Part shown: piece after piece, positions 24,960 to 36,559 of the stretch
Numbering within the stretch: the stretch's first letter is position 1
Layout: each line of letters begins with the position of its first letter
Assembly (NCBI RefSeq): GCF_020536995.1
Contig: NC_068356.1
Coordinates: 24,471,809-24,535,808, forward strand
Origin: Dreissena polymorpha
Lineage: Eukaryota; Mollusca; Bivalvia; Myida; Dreissenidae
Reading direction: 5' to 3'
DNA: 64,000 nucleotides
The notes under the pieces: generated by a model
Seen by the model: only the letters and a program-made list of their open reading frames with translations
Told to the model about the DNA's origin: nothing
Databases searched by the model: none
Made by a program: the position numbers and the translations under genes

Positions 24960-26340
24960 GATGACCAGGACCACATCTAGCATTGACAATGACCACGACC
25001 ATATCAAGCACTACGAATGAACACGCGAATTCATGCAGTTTCAATGATCACGACAATCTCAAGAACTGACACTAAACACGACCATATCAAGCATTAATAA
25101 TGAACACGACCATATCAAGCACTGCCATTACCTCCATGAACATATAAAGTACTGACAATGAACACGACCATATCAAGCACTGATAGTAAACATGATCATA
25201 TCAAGCACTGACAATGGCCAAGATCATATCAAGCATCGACAATGGCAACGACCATAACACGTACTGACAATGCCCACAACAATAACACGTACTGAAAATG
25301 ATCACGAACATTTCAAGCAATGAAATTGACCACGACCATTTCAAGCACTGAAAAAGACCACGAACATATCAAGCACTGACAACGAACACCACCATATCAA
25401 GCACTGACAATGAACACATCCACATTAAGCACTTACCATGAACACAACCATATCAAGCACTGACAATGACCACGACCATTTTAAGCACTGACGAAGACCT
25501 CGAACATATCATGCACTGACAACGAACACCACCATATCAAGCACTGACAATGAACACAACCCTATTAAACACTTACCATGAACACAACCATATCAAGCAC
25601 TGACAATGAACACCACCATATTAAGCACTTCCAATGAACACAACCATATTAAGCACTGACAATGAACACAACCATGTCAAGCACTAACAATAAACACGAC
25701 CATATCAAGCACTAACAATCAACACGGTCATATCAAGCACTGACAATGAACACGACCATATCAGGCACTGGCGATGGACTCGACCATATCAAGCACTGAC
25801 CATTGTCACGTCCATATTAAGCACAATCAATGACCACGACTATGTGATGCACTGACTATAACCACGACCATATCAAGCACTGATAGTGAACACGATCATA
25901 TCAAGCACAGACAATGACCACGACCAAATAAAGCACTAACAATGACCGAGAACATATAAAGTACTGAAAATGAACACGACAATATCAAGCACAGACAATG
26001 ACCAAGACCATATCAATTACTATCGATGAACACAAACATATCAAGCACTGACAATAACCTTGAACAAATATCAAGTACTACAGATTAACACGACGACATC
26101 AAACACCGACAAAGATCACGACCATATCAAGCACTGACAAAGAACACGGCCATATCAATCACTGACAATGGCTTCAGTCATAACAATCACTGGCAATGAA
26201 TACGACCATATCAACACTGACGCAGAACACGATTGTATATTAAGCACAGACAATAAACACGAACATATCAAGCACTGACAATGACCACGACCATATCAAA
26301 CACTGACAATGACCACGACTTTATCAAACACTGACAATGA
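24960..26340. repeat. 28-bp satellite array (long, diverged)
   Basis: About 49 units of the 28-bp satellite (core ACTGACAATGA, CACGACCATATCAAGC) with many substitutions and small indels. Same unit as 1-297 and 34390-35520. Lies between PGRP2 and a fragment of the UPF0489 3' flank. Confidence 0.95.
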
Positions 26341-26645
26341 CCATATGAAACTTTTACAATCAAAATCTCTGAATCAACTTAAGCTTTCTAACATAGCAAA
26401 ATTTTGCCTGAGAGCAAAAGGTTTCCATGGCGCCTTTATTGATAACACATGAAATGTAACGATTTAAAAAGCTGTGTTTATTTAAAAAAAAAAATAACAA
26501 TTAAAATATCTTGATATAAAGTTAGCAACAACGTTTGGAACAATTGGTTACTAGCATTTCATCAACAACGTTAACATACACATTACGTACATGCATATAT
26601 TATCAGAACACAAACTAAACACACAACGTTACACTTAAACATGAA
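26330..26645. repeat. Third copy of UPF0489 3' flank (fragment)
   Basis: Aligns with 285-600 and 35510-35825 (GCAAAAGGTTTCCATGGCGC shared with copy A). Homology stops at about 26645; no exon of the UPF0489 gene is retained here. Confidence 0.88.
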
Positions 26646-27540
26646 ATGCACGCTTGTCAAGTTATCGAAATACATTTGCAAAAGCAAACATCTTTAGTGC
26701 ATAAAAGAAAGTTTTTCTTGCAGTTTGTGTCGATATCTTAATGTAAAAGAATAAATCTTTGAATACGCCTGAAATCGGTGACACAATTTTACCTTGCCTG
26801 ATGCATAGCCGTATACATGAATCCAGTAGAGGTTTTGAACAAGAACACATGCGTATTAGATAAAGTAATTCTGATGTATTTCACATTGCCATAAAAATCT
26901 GTCTTTTATGTACTAGTTGACATTCTTAAGAAAAATTGTTTTAAACATTTATTGGGAAAAAAACACCATTTACCGGTCCGTTTAATCCAGTAACATTTTA
27001 TTGGGAAAACCCACAAAGTCACGTGATCCTGTACCCTGACAACATCAGTAGCATTTTATTTATTCGGGTCTTCTGGCGCGGAAATGTTCATTTTATTGGC
27101 TGTTGATGAAGGTCAAGAAAGGTTAAAACTTGGCTTAGACTTAAACGCCGAAAAAATGAAACACCACGGCCTAGCAGTGTAATAACGGCTTTTAATATGT
27201 AACATGGTATAGTGGTCCTCTAATAACTTTGTTCAAATTCTGCACTTGTCGAATATGGCCATGCCCGTGATATGAAATAATCGAAATAGATTTGCATACA
27301 AAATAAACTCTGACTTATACTTCCTTTGCTCAAATGATGCCTCTGATGTAAAACTGGCCATCCAATGGAAGTCATCTGGTTAAAGTATAAAGTATAGGCA
27401 ACATATCAATTTTTGGTCTCTACACAAACTCCGGATATAAAAATCCTTCATACTTCTGAGTAATTTAAACATGCATGACTTACTTGTATTGTTATGCTAC
27501 TAAAATTATTCGCAGTTGCAAACGATCAACGAAGATATGC
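26646..27540. other. Region upstream of PGRP3
   Basis: AT-rich. I looked for a signal-peptide or SH3b exon comparable to those of PGRP1 and PGRP4 and found none. Confidence 0.5.
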
Positions 27541-27552
27541 TTTATTGCAAAG

Positions 27553-28465
27553 AACGGTTGGATGCACGAAGGATATATATACATACAAGCCTGCGCCGGA
27601 TTCGGCTTTCCAGTTGCGAGTGCTGTCAAGTTTCTGGATGTCCACACATTGTCACGAGCCATGAGTGGGGTGCGCGTGCAGCAACGAGTTACAACGGCGA
27701 TCTTCACATCACACCAAAATACATGTTTATTCACCATGGCGCATCTGGATCCAAGGCTGAGTGCACAAATGTGGTGAAGAACTACCAGAACTATCACATG
27801 GGCGGACATGGTAAATAGACTTATATGAGCAGCTCTCGCTTTAAGACTACTAGAAAGTTATATCGAACCCGATGTCAGTTCTTGTTTTTGCCTAAATGTG
27901 TGTTGTTGATGTCCCCAATGGTCATACACACAGCCCGTTTACCTAAACATGTAAAACTCGTCTTCGTGGTTGCAGGTTGGGCTGGCATCGGGTACAGCAT
28001 TGTGGTTGATAAGGACGGCAATGTTTACGAGGCAAGAGGCTGGAATGAAATAGGCGCTCATACCTACGGATATAACTCCGTTGGCCTAGGTTTGTTCTTT
28101 TGATCGTGAAAAAGATTTACCCCAAAGCATATTATATATTAATTAGGCCATTGGAAGACATTGCTAAAAGTAAAGTTTGCATCAGCCAGCTACCAATCTA
28201 TCCATATTGGTATGTGAAAGCGCTTAACATTGATCATACATATAACGAATTTCGCTCAAATTTCAGCCATTTGCGTGATCGACGATTTGCGCATCGCGTA
28301 CCGAACGACGACGCCTTGAACTCCGTCAAGCAGTTGATCAAGTGCGCACATGACAACCTCAAGATCACCCTTAACTACACGCTGAGGGGCCAGATGGACG
28401 TGGGGCAGACGGCATGCCCCGAGGACAAGCTGTACAAGCTAATTAAGACGTGGCCTCACTATTAA
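27553..28465 (+). pseudogene. PGRP3: truncated, frameshifted PGRP pseudogene
   Basis: Three amidase exons survive: 27553-27810, 27976-28089 and 28267-28465. The signal peptide and SH3b exon are missing. Relative to PGRP1, one base is lost in exon 27553-27810 near 27630 (GTCAAGTTTCTGG against GTCCAGTTGCCCGG) and one near 28287-28295 in the last exon, so neither end reads through. The zinc-ligand His of RGHRDV is Gln (RGQMDV) and the FCHT segment with its disulfide Cys is deleted (HHGASGSKAEC). The upstream splice acceptor is AAG instead of CAG and the downstream AATAAA is AATGAA at about 28522. Tyr (NVYEARGW) and Cys (TACP) of the active site remain. More decayed than PGRP2. Confidence 0.88.
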
Positions 28466-29598
28466 TTCCTGCACACTTGCAAGGACCTATGGCTGTCTCG
28501 CCTACATATCATTTATTTGACAATGAATCCATAACCTTCTTATGTTGTTTGGTGATGAACTGCTACCGCGATATAACAATGAATCATATCTTGACGTTGC
28601 TAACGGACTGATACACAGGTGCCTGATATATTTTTTATAATGGATGCAACAGATTACACACATCATTAATCTATTAACCTTTTATTGTTACCGGTCATGA
28701 ACCGGTTAACTGAACAATCAAAAGTAAAAAAGTGAATAAAAATAACGTTTATCTAAACGTATCCCAAGTTTGTTACCACAAAGGTACTAATGTGTTGCTT
28801 AATTACTGTGTTAGTTTACATGTTATCATTAGCCGTCGTTGGTGTAGTATGTTTTTCCAAATAGACACAAGCGTTAGTTGGCAGTATGTCGCGCGCAAAA
28901 TTTACAATCGTACATTTTTCCATGGAAAAAGCATAATTAAAAAAAATCAGGTTAACCTTTTTCACAAAAAACTGTTACCGGTTAACTGACCTGTTTTTAT
29001 ATCAGGTCATTTGACCATTGCAAAGTTGGGAGGTAGGTCATATTTGTATTTATCGACTAAGAAACAATAAAAAGTGGTCCGACATGTCGTGTCGTTACCT
29101 TATTCTATGCCTCACCTGATATATGACAACACGATACGGAAAGTAAACTTTTATTCTCCATATCTCGTCCAATAGCATTTTCGTTTAACATCATATTAAT
29201 CGAATGTGTTTTGTAAGTCTCTCTTTATCATCAACTGCTGTAACAATGAGTGACGTCTAACACCTTGCCGATCGCTGTTAAGAACAATACAAGGGGCGCG
29301 GGTAATCACGTGACAAATACGATTGCGACGTCCATGCTGAGACAGGTATTTTTCACCGTTTTATACCCTTTATTACTTGTTTTGATTGTTTAAATGCCGC
29401 TCACTTTCCAGCCATATCAGCAAGAACGAGTTAAGCGTTTATTTTGTATAAATATTCACGCTTTCCCAGCGATTTTTAGCGAGAGCTCTAATTTTGTGAC
29501 CCGCTGGCTGGTCACATAACAAAATTATTTAACACAATTATAACTCCATTACTTCAACAATACTAAATCTTTGTTAGTTGTTAACTCTAAAAACAGTA
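28466..29598. other. PGRP3 downstream region, unannotated
   Basis: AT-rich. Two ACCGGTTAACTGA-type sequences (28688-28712 and 28976-28990) recur about 290 bp apart; no element boundaries found. Nothing else recognised. Confidence 0.45.
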
Positions 29599-30179
29599 TG
29601 GCAGTATGGTGTACGAACTGGTCCAAAACTATTCTAAACTGTCCGGGACAGTTTAGAAACCGTCCGGGACGGTTTGTAAACTGTCCCGGACAGTTTACTA
29701 AACTGTCCCGAAACTGTCCCGGACAGTTTACTAAACTGTCCCGGACAGTTTACAAACTGTCCGGGACGGTTTAGGAAAGTTTTGGACCGTTCGTGCGCAT
29801 ATACCGTCCGGGACGGTTTAAACTGTCCGGGACAGTTTAGTAAACTGTCCGGGACGGTTTTAACTGTCCGACTATGGTCTTAAGAACCTATGCCGTACTA
29901 AAATTTATGCCTGCAAACCGTCCGGGACAGTTTAGGAAACCGTCCCGGACAGTTTCCAGGAAACCGTCCCGGACAGTTTCCTAAACTGTCCCGGACGGTT
30001 TGTAATCCACAAAATAAATCGCCCGGTACAGTTTACAGACGCACGAGCGGTTCAAAAGTAAGAAACTGTCCGGGACAGTTTTGTAAACTGTCCGGGACAG
30101 TTTACAAACCGTCCCGGACGGTTTATAAACCGTCCCGGACAGTTTAGAATAGTTTTGGACCAGTTCGTACACCATATGG
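29599..30179. mobile_element. Fold-back element built of ~17 palindromes
   Basis: The ends are inverted copies of about 45 bp starting TATGGTGTACGAACTGGTCC, and TGGCAG (possibly TATGGCAG) repeats directly outside both ends, consistent with a target duplication. Between them lie about 17 copies of a 19-bp palindrome, AAACTGTCCCGGACAGTTT or its variants: centre C or G, and T/C at position 5 paired with A/G at position 15. They are separated by 2-5 bases with a few longer spacers near 29776-29800, 29866-29912 and 30003-30060. No reading frame of note beyond repeat-derived ones. Most of the element could fold into stacked hairpins. Confidence 0.85.
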
Positions 30180-31290
30180 CAGAGCCTTAAAAGCATCACC
30201 AGTGGCGACGACCAATAAAGCACTGATATAACTTAGTATTCTGAGTTATTTTGCCTGAGGGCAGTACGTTTTTGTTGCATCTTTTTGGATAAGAAATGTA
30301 ATGGAACCATGAAAATGGCAGTGTATAATTGCAAAATAGTGTACCACATTGCGGGTACTAATATATTGATATATTTTCAATAAATATTTTGCACAGGCCA
30401 CTAGCATTTCATAAACACTGTATACATACACATATCAGATATCAATTCAAACCACAGAATAGTCACGCAGCGTTTCACTTGTAATATACAATGTACCCTT
30501 TTTACAAGCATCATATATACGTTTGTGTACTTTCGTCTTCATATACATAATACTAATAGTGACAAATTTATGATTGACCTCGTGTATGTCAAAATGTTTT
30601 CTACCTTTAAACATTGAAGTGTAATAATGTTTGCTTGCATATGCACCAGATATGAGTTCCCTAATGACCAATGTGCTACACGTTCGTTTCTATAATTAAC
30701 AACAATCGTGATGATGGACTACATTAAATGTATAACCTTCAGAACATGGGGTTCAACTCGTATATGTTCGGATAATTAGGTTTGAACGTGATTTGAATGT
30801 TGATAGTCAATTTATTACTTTTCATAAAATTATCACCCAGTACTTAAATCTCAATGTAATTGTTTCAGAAATAATCTTTTACATATTACGTTTTTACGCC
30901 TTTTATTACACAGAGATCTGCCATGTTTATAGATCTCTTAATTACCAAACAAGCACTGCCGCCGTTCAGATTAATTAATATTTATGTATCATAAGTTAAG
31001 AAGATTTTTGCATTGAAAAGGGTACATTTTACTTGAACCCGTCTGAGTTTTTTGTTCAAACCTGTCCGTTTCCAAATAAGGTTTGTATTAGTGCTCTTAT
31101 TGACATTTTGTTTTTAATTTATTTGCATTTAGTTTCAATTAACCCGATAAGGTCATATCATATTTGATTGTTTTGCCGTTATAATGGTTGTAGATTCAGA
31201 CTTTATGAGGTGTTGGCCAGTCCCCTTTCTCGCCAAACAGTTCACTGTGGTAATGTCATCTCAGCAGCCGGTCACTGGTTAGTGATCATA
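30180..31290. repeat. Fourth, degenerate copy of the satellite/UPF0489 3' region
   Basis: After a satellite remnant (30190-30226) the sequence follows copy A in order: TTTTGCCTGAG near 30250, ACTAGCATTTCATAAACA near 30402, AATGACCAATGTGCTACACG near 30663 and TATAACCTTCAG near 30730. Finally 31195-31290 (GGCCAGTCCCCTTTCTCGCC, CAGCCGGTCACTGGT) matches the last exon of the UPF0489 gene (1716-1795). Identity is low, so this is the oldest copy. Confidence 0.75.
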
Positions 31291-32440
31291 AATAAAACGG
31301 CTCATAATCATTTTCTTCATCTTCCTTTCTCATCCGAAACCTTTTCTTCCTCGCCATCACCATCATCAGCTGCAAAAAATCACCATCAACAACAGCAATA
31401 ACAACAATAACACGACCCCACCATGTTTTTGTATTATCATAAATAACCAATTCATAATACCATTAACGCCAGTGTCTCCATTGGTTTCTTCATCAAGATT
31501 TTATCGCCATTGAAATCTCAATCGTCATCATATAATTCTAACATTATCACAATCAATATGCATATAATACATGATATACATCTATAATAATATTTTTGAT
31601 AAAATTATTCACAGGTTTGAAAACAATTATTCAGTAATCAGACATAAGAAAAACTTATAAGCCCATATCACAACGGATATACCATGACGATAATTCTAAT
31701 ATTTACAATCCGATTATGAGAAAAATGCTTCTGATCATGCTGATGCTCAAACTGACAGTGATGATAATGACGGTGAAGATACGAGAATTGTGAATTTTAA
31801 TATAATTATAATTGTGACGGTTATTTTGAGATATATAACTTTGGAGAACGTTCGCGTATGATGCAGTCCGTTACGACAATGTTTTCACACAGTCACCATC
31901 GTTTTGCTGATAAAAATGCGACAAAAAACAGGTCAATATTGTAATGTGTCAAAATATTTCCTGTTTTAGGTAATGTTCATATAGTTTTCCTAAGTAACAC
32001 TAAATCGCTTATTTATGAGTGTTTTTCATACTACATCGTCCGTTGAATTTTTTCAGAAGAAATTAACCTTCCCTGCAATGTTAGCTTTAAGGCTATTGAA
32101 AGTATGCAAATCTTGAAATTGAAATAGTTAATCAGAATGCACGGCTCAACAAGAACCTGTTTTCAAGATGGCGGTTTGACACCAGCAAGGAAGGAGAGAG
32201 GGAGAGAGAGAGGGAGAAGAGGAGAGGGAGATTACTTATTTATTTATGTTGCAGTTTCTTCAGCGCGTTGATTTGATATACATGTATAAAGTAGCTTATT
32301 GACACAGTCCGAGAAGTACTTGTGACAAGCTGTAGAGTGTTTCCTCAAAGCGTGCATGATTTGCTATCATTTTATGATATTAGGTTATCAAAATAGTACA
32401 ATGTCTCTCAACGATTGCAAGGGAATACATCACACGATTC
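31291..32440. other. PGRP4 upstream region
   Basis: AT-rich with (CAT)/(CAA)-type low complexity at 31350-31415 and a purine GGGAGA tract at 32188-32232. No gene seen. Confidence 0.5.
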
Positions 32441-32450
32441 TCTGAGTAAA

Positions 32451-32503
32451 AGATAAGAGATAAGCACGATTCGATCTTGTCAGCAAAAGAAGCAGCACGT
32501 CAG
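32451..32503 (+). promoter_or_regulatory. PGRP4 GATA sites and untranslated exon
   Basis: Two overlapping AGATAAG motifs (32451-32457 and 32458-32464) precede AAAAGAAGCAGCACGTCAG|GTAAG, a probable untranslated first exon ending at 32503. The same arrangement occurs before PGRP1; the TATA-like sequence seen there is absent here. Confidence 0.45.
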
Positions 32504-32623
32504 GTAAGACATTTGGTGAAATGCGTTCTCTTGTTTGTCAACGACCTTAATCCAATACTAAGACGCATTTGGTTGATTGCTGATTTAGGATCTATGAACT
32601 TTCTCTTTCATGTACAAGAAAAA

Positions 32624-33910
32624 ATGAGGTTCATTTTCGCGTTCTTTGTATTTGCCGATCTCTGCATTTATTCGACGCTTGCTGCTGATTGTGCATGCGC
32701 AACAACCGCTGTGCATGTGCGCGATGGTGCAGGAACAACTCACAACACACTGACCACTTTAGCCACTGGACATTGCCTTACTTTCAAAGGACAGAGGCAG
32801 ACCGTAGCTGGTGATTCGTGGGTCAATGTGGATTACAATGGACGTGTGAGTTTAAAGTGAACACTAAGTATCTTTTTTTGCTTAAATTAATAAAGTGAAT
32901 TTAATTTTATAAATATGATTTAAATACTGTTTTAAGAAGTAAACCTAACACTTTTTATGCTGCTTATTTGTCCATTAAGTTCGCAACATTAGCGTTAATA
33001 CAGAAATGTTGGATTGGACAGGACGGTTGGATCCACGAAGGATACGTACATATACAAGCTTGTGCCGGATCCGGATCTCCTGCTTCGAGCGCGGTCCAGT
33101 TACCCGGCTGTCCACATATAGTCACGCGCCATGAGTGGGGTGCGCGCTCGCCCACAAGGCCGCATACCCTTCTTACCCATACACCAAAGTACATGTTCAT
33201 TCACCATGGAGCTACTCCTTTTTGCCACACCAAGGCTGAATGCACACAAATGGTCAAATCGGCACAGAATTATCACATGGACGGACATGGTAGGCCTAAA
33301 TAGTAATCGCTCTGGTGTCCTAATATATACTTTTCGACAGTTTTTATTTCTTTGCTTGTGGGTATGGTGTTTGTTCAGATAGTTTTCAACAAATCCTGTT
33401 TGTCCAGTACATGACATACACTGTTTCGTGGTTTCAGGCTATTCTGACATCGAGTACAGCTTTCTTGTGGGCGAGGATGGCAATGTTTACGAAGGCAGAG
33501 GCTGGGATGCTGTGGGCGCTCATACCCTTAATTACAACTCCGTTGGACTGGGTGCGCTTTTCTTCATATTAATATATCGTAAATAATACAAAGAACTAGC
33601 TTGTTATGCTTATTAAAGACATAAACTGAGATCCTGAATTATGAATTTGATTTTATCTACTCACTTTTATTTGCGTTGATAAATAATAACAACTTGCGCT
33701 CTCGCTTTAGCCATCTGCGTGATCGGCGACTTCACGAACCGCTTGCCGAATGACGCTGCCCTGAACGCCGTAAAGCAGCTCGTCCAGTGCGCCCATGACA
33801 ATCATAAGATCACCGCCACCTACATGCTACGGGGCCACAGGGATGTGGGGGCAACAGCGTGCCCCGGGAACAAGCTGTACGAGCTGATCAAGACGTGGCC
33901 CCACTATTAA
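32624..33910 (+). CDS. PGRP4: intact SH3b + amidase peptidoglycan recognition protein
   Basis: Coding exons 32624-32845, 33022-33289, 33438-33551 and 33711-33910 sum to 804 bp and encode 267 residues with consistent phases and GT-AG introns. Residues 1-20 (MRFIFAFFVFADLC...) are a signal peptide, about 21-95 an SH3b domain (VHVRDGAGTTHNT ... [19 protein letters not shown]) and about 105-267 a PGRP amidase_2 domain. Visible active-site residues: His of IHHGAT (about 135), Tyr181 of NVYEGRGW, His243 of RGHRDV and Cys252 of TACPG, with the C142/C148 disulfide pair (FCHTKAEC). A secreted, catalytically active peptidoglycan amidase is predicted; SH3b domains often bind cell-wall peptides in bacterial hydrolases. 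The start at 32624 is chosen because it opens the signal peptide; a longer frame upstream would hide it and crosses the probable acceptor at 32617-32618. AATAAA at about 33964. Confidence 0.93.
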
Positions 33911-34390
33911 ACACTTGCACGGACGTATGACTGTCTCTCCTTGATTGTATAACACATTTTTGACAATAAATAGATAGATGTTCTTCTATACAATGGAGCG
34001 ATGTATCACGTAAACATTAAATGCTGAAAAATTGAATTACGTCTTGCATCAAAGGGATCGCTGTTACAAACAGTGGCATCGCATTTACTAGTATTTCAAC
34101 TTATATAGAACGCTGTGATGTCTTAGGATAGCATCTAAACGGTAACTTTAACTGCCTTAAAGCACAGTAATGTATTATAACGTAATCTATTGCTTTTAAA
34201 ACCTAATTATTTAGACGAACACGCACAGTGAAGACTCAATTCACCATCAAATAGCATGGCGAATACATCCTTTCATTTAATTCGCGTTTTTTAAGTCATT
34301 GGACATCATTATAATTCCTCCATTGCAACAACACTAACTCTGAAAAGTTGTTTACTCTGAGAAACAAATACATCAATAAAAAGCTTACAA
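33911..34390. other. PGRP4 3' UTR and flank
   Basis: Contains the AATAAA at about 33964 and sequence shared with the PGRP2 flank (24480-24959). No further gene. Confidence 0.7.
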
Positions 34391-35520
34391 ATCATCACGG
34401 ATGGCCAAGACCACATCAAAATTGACAATGACCACGACAATATCAAGAACTACAAATGAACACGGCAATTTCAAGCACTTTCAATGACCATCTGAAGTAA
34501 TGACAATTAATACAACCATATCAAGCTCTGGTAATGAACACGACAATATCAAGCACTGACAATGAACACGACCATATCAAGCACTGTCATTAAATACGAC
34601 CTTATCATGAACTGACAATGACCTAGACCATATCAAGCAATGACAATGAACAAGACCATATCAAGCACAATGACCGCGACCATAACACGTTCTGACACTA
34701 AACACGACCGTATCAAACACTGACAATAAACACGAAGATAAAAAGCAGTGACAATGACCACGACCATATCAAGCAGATTCAATAGCCACGACCATATAAA
34801 GCATAGACACTTAAGACGACCATATCAAGCACAATCAATGACCACTACCATATGACGCACTGATAATGACCACGACCATGTCAAGCACTGACAATGACCA
34901 CGACCATACCAAGCACTGACAATGATTACGGCCATATTAAGCATTGACAATTAACACGACCATATCAAGTATCCACAGTGAACACGATCATATCAAGCAC
35001 AGACAATGGCCACGACCATATCAAGCACTTACAATGCCCACGACCATATCAAACACCGAAATTGACCACGACCATAACACGTACTGACAATGATCACGAA
35101 CATAACCTGAACTGACAATGACAATATCAAGCACTGACAATGACCACGACCATATCAAGCACTGACAATGACCACGACCATATCAAGCACTGACAATGAA
35201 CGCAACCATATCAAGCACTGACAATGAACACAACCACATCAAGCACTGACAATAAACACGACCATGTCAAGAACAGACCAGAAGCACGACTATATCAAGC
35301 GCTGACAATGAAGACGACCATATCAAGCACTGACAATAAACACTAAAATGACCATGACCATATCAAGCACAGACAATGACCAAGACCACATTAAGTACTA
35401 CCGATAAGCACGACGACATCAAACACTGACAATAAACACGACCATATCAAGCAAAGACAATAAACACGACCATATCAAGCATAGACAATAAACACGACCA
35501 TATCAAGGAATGACAATGAC
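34390..35520. repeat. 28-bp satellite array (third)
   Basis: About 40 units of the same 28-bp satellite (CACTGACAATGACCACGACC, ATATCAAG), moderately diverged, leading directly into segmental duplication copy B at about 35505. Confidence 0.95.
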
Positions 35521-36559
35521 CATATGAATCTTTTATAATAAAACTCTGAATGAACTTAAGCTTTCTAATATAGAAAACTTTTGCCTGATAGCAAAAGGTT
35601 TTCATTATGCCTTAATTTATAACACATAAAATGTAACGATTTAAAAAGCTGTGTTTATTTTTAAAATATAAAAAAATCAATATTTTGATATAAAGTTAGT
35701 AACAACGTTTGTAACAATTGGTTACAAGCGTTTCATCAACAACGCACATAACAAACATGTACATATTTTCAGACCACACACTAAACACACAGCGTTTCAA
35801 TTAAACACACAATGTACACTTGTCATTATACATCATTTGTTGATGCAGGGTATTTTGGTACTGATGAACATCACAATTATTGGCAAAGTTTTACATGGCT
35901 TTATGTCAGTCTCAAAACAAAATGTTTTCAAAAATACTTTTAAACATGTTAATTATTCAATTTCAGTTATGTTAGCCTTGTATTGAGTATGGAACAGATA
36001 CGCGTGCTCGAATGACCAATATGAACCTTGTTTGTTTCTATGCTTAACAACATTCATGATACTGAACTGTGATTTCTGTATAACCTCAAGACGATTACGC
36101 TTAATTTTGCTTATTAAGTAATAACTGCACACGTATAATTAAAGACCAAGTGTTCATTAAATTACTATGTTTTAGTAGATTTGTAACTTTGGAAAAGCAG
36201 CTATTATGTGGGTATAGTCAAATGTACAGTTTATTCAATCGAATCTTATTACAAAGAAAAGTTCACGTATCGTTATCCGTTATTCTTAATAACACCAATC
36301 GGCCAGCTGATATCGAATATTAGAATGACCCTTGGCGTAAATACAAGATAAAAATACTTTTTTGCAATTCTAGGATGCAATTATATGCACATTAGTGTAA
36401 TATACAAAGAATGGAAAACTAACTTCCATCGTGTTTATAGATATGAACGTGAAACACAGCTCGTATGGAATGGAAATGAAACTCAAACATTTAAATAACG
36501 TTATCGGCTGCAAATTAATACACGGTTCATACATTATCAAATTACAGTCACAAAGGCTT

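Noticed and set aside
27475-27777. Intact PGRP3 frames
   Set aside because: Open frames of about 100 codons switch frame in the middle of the conserved amidase sequence, showing a frameshift, not a gene.
29638-30165. CRISPR or integron-type repeat array
   Set aside because: Spacers are only 2-5 bases, the repeats are palindromic, and inverted ends with a direct repeat outside point to a transposable element.
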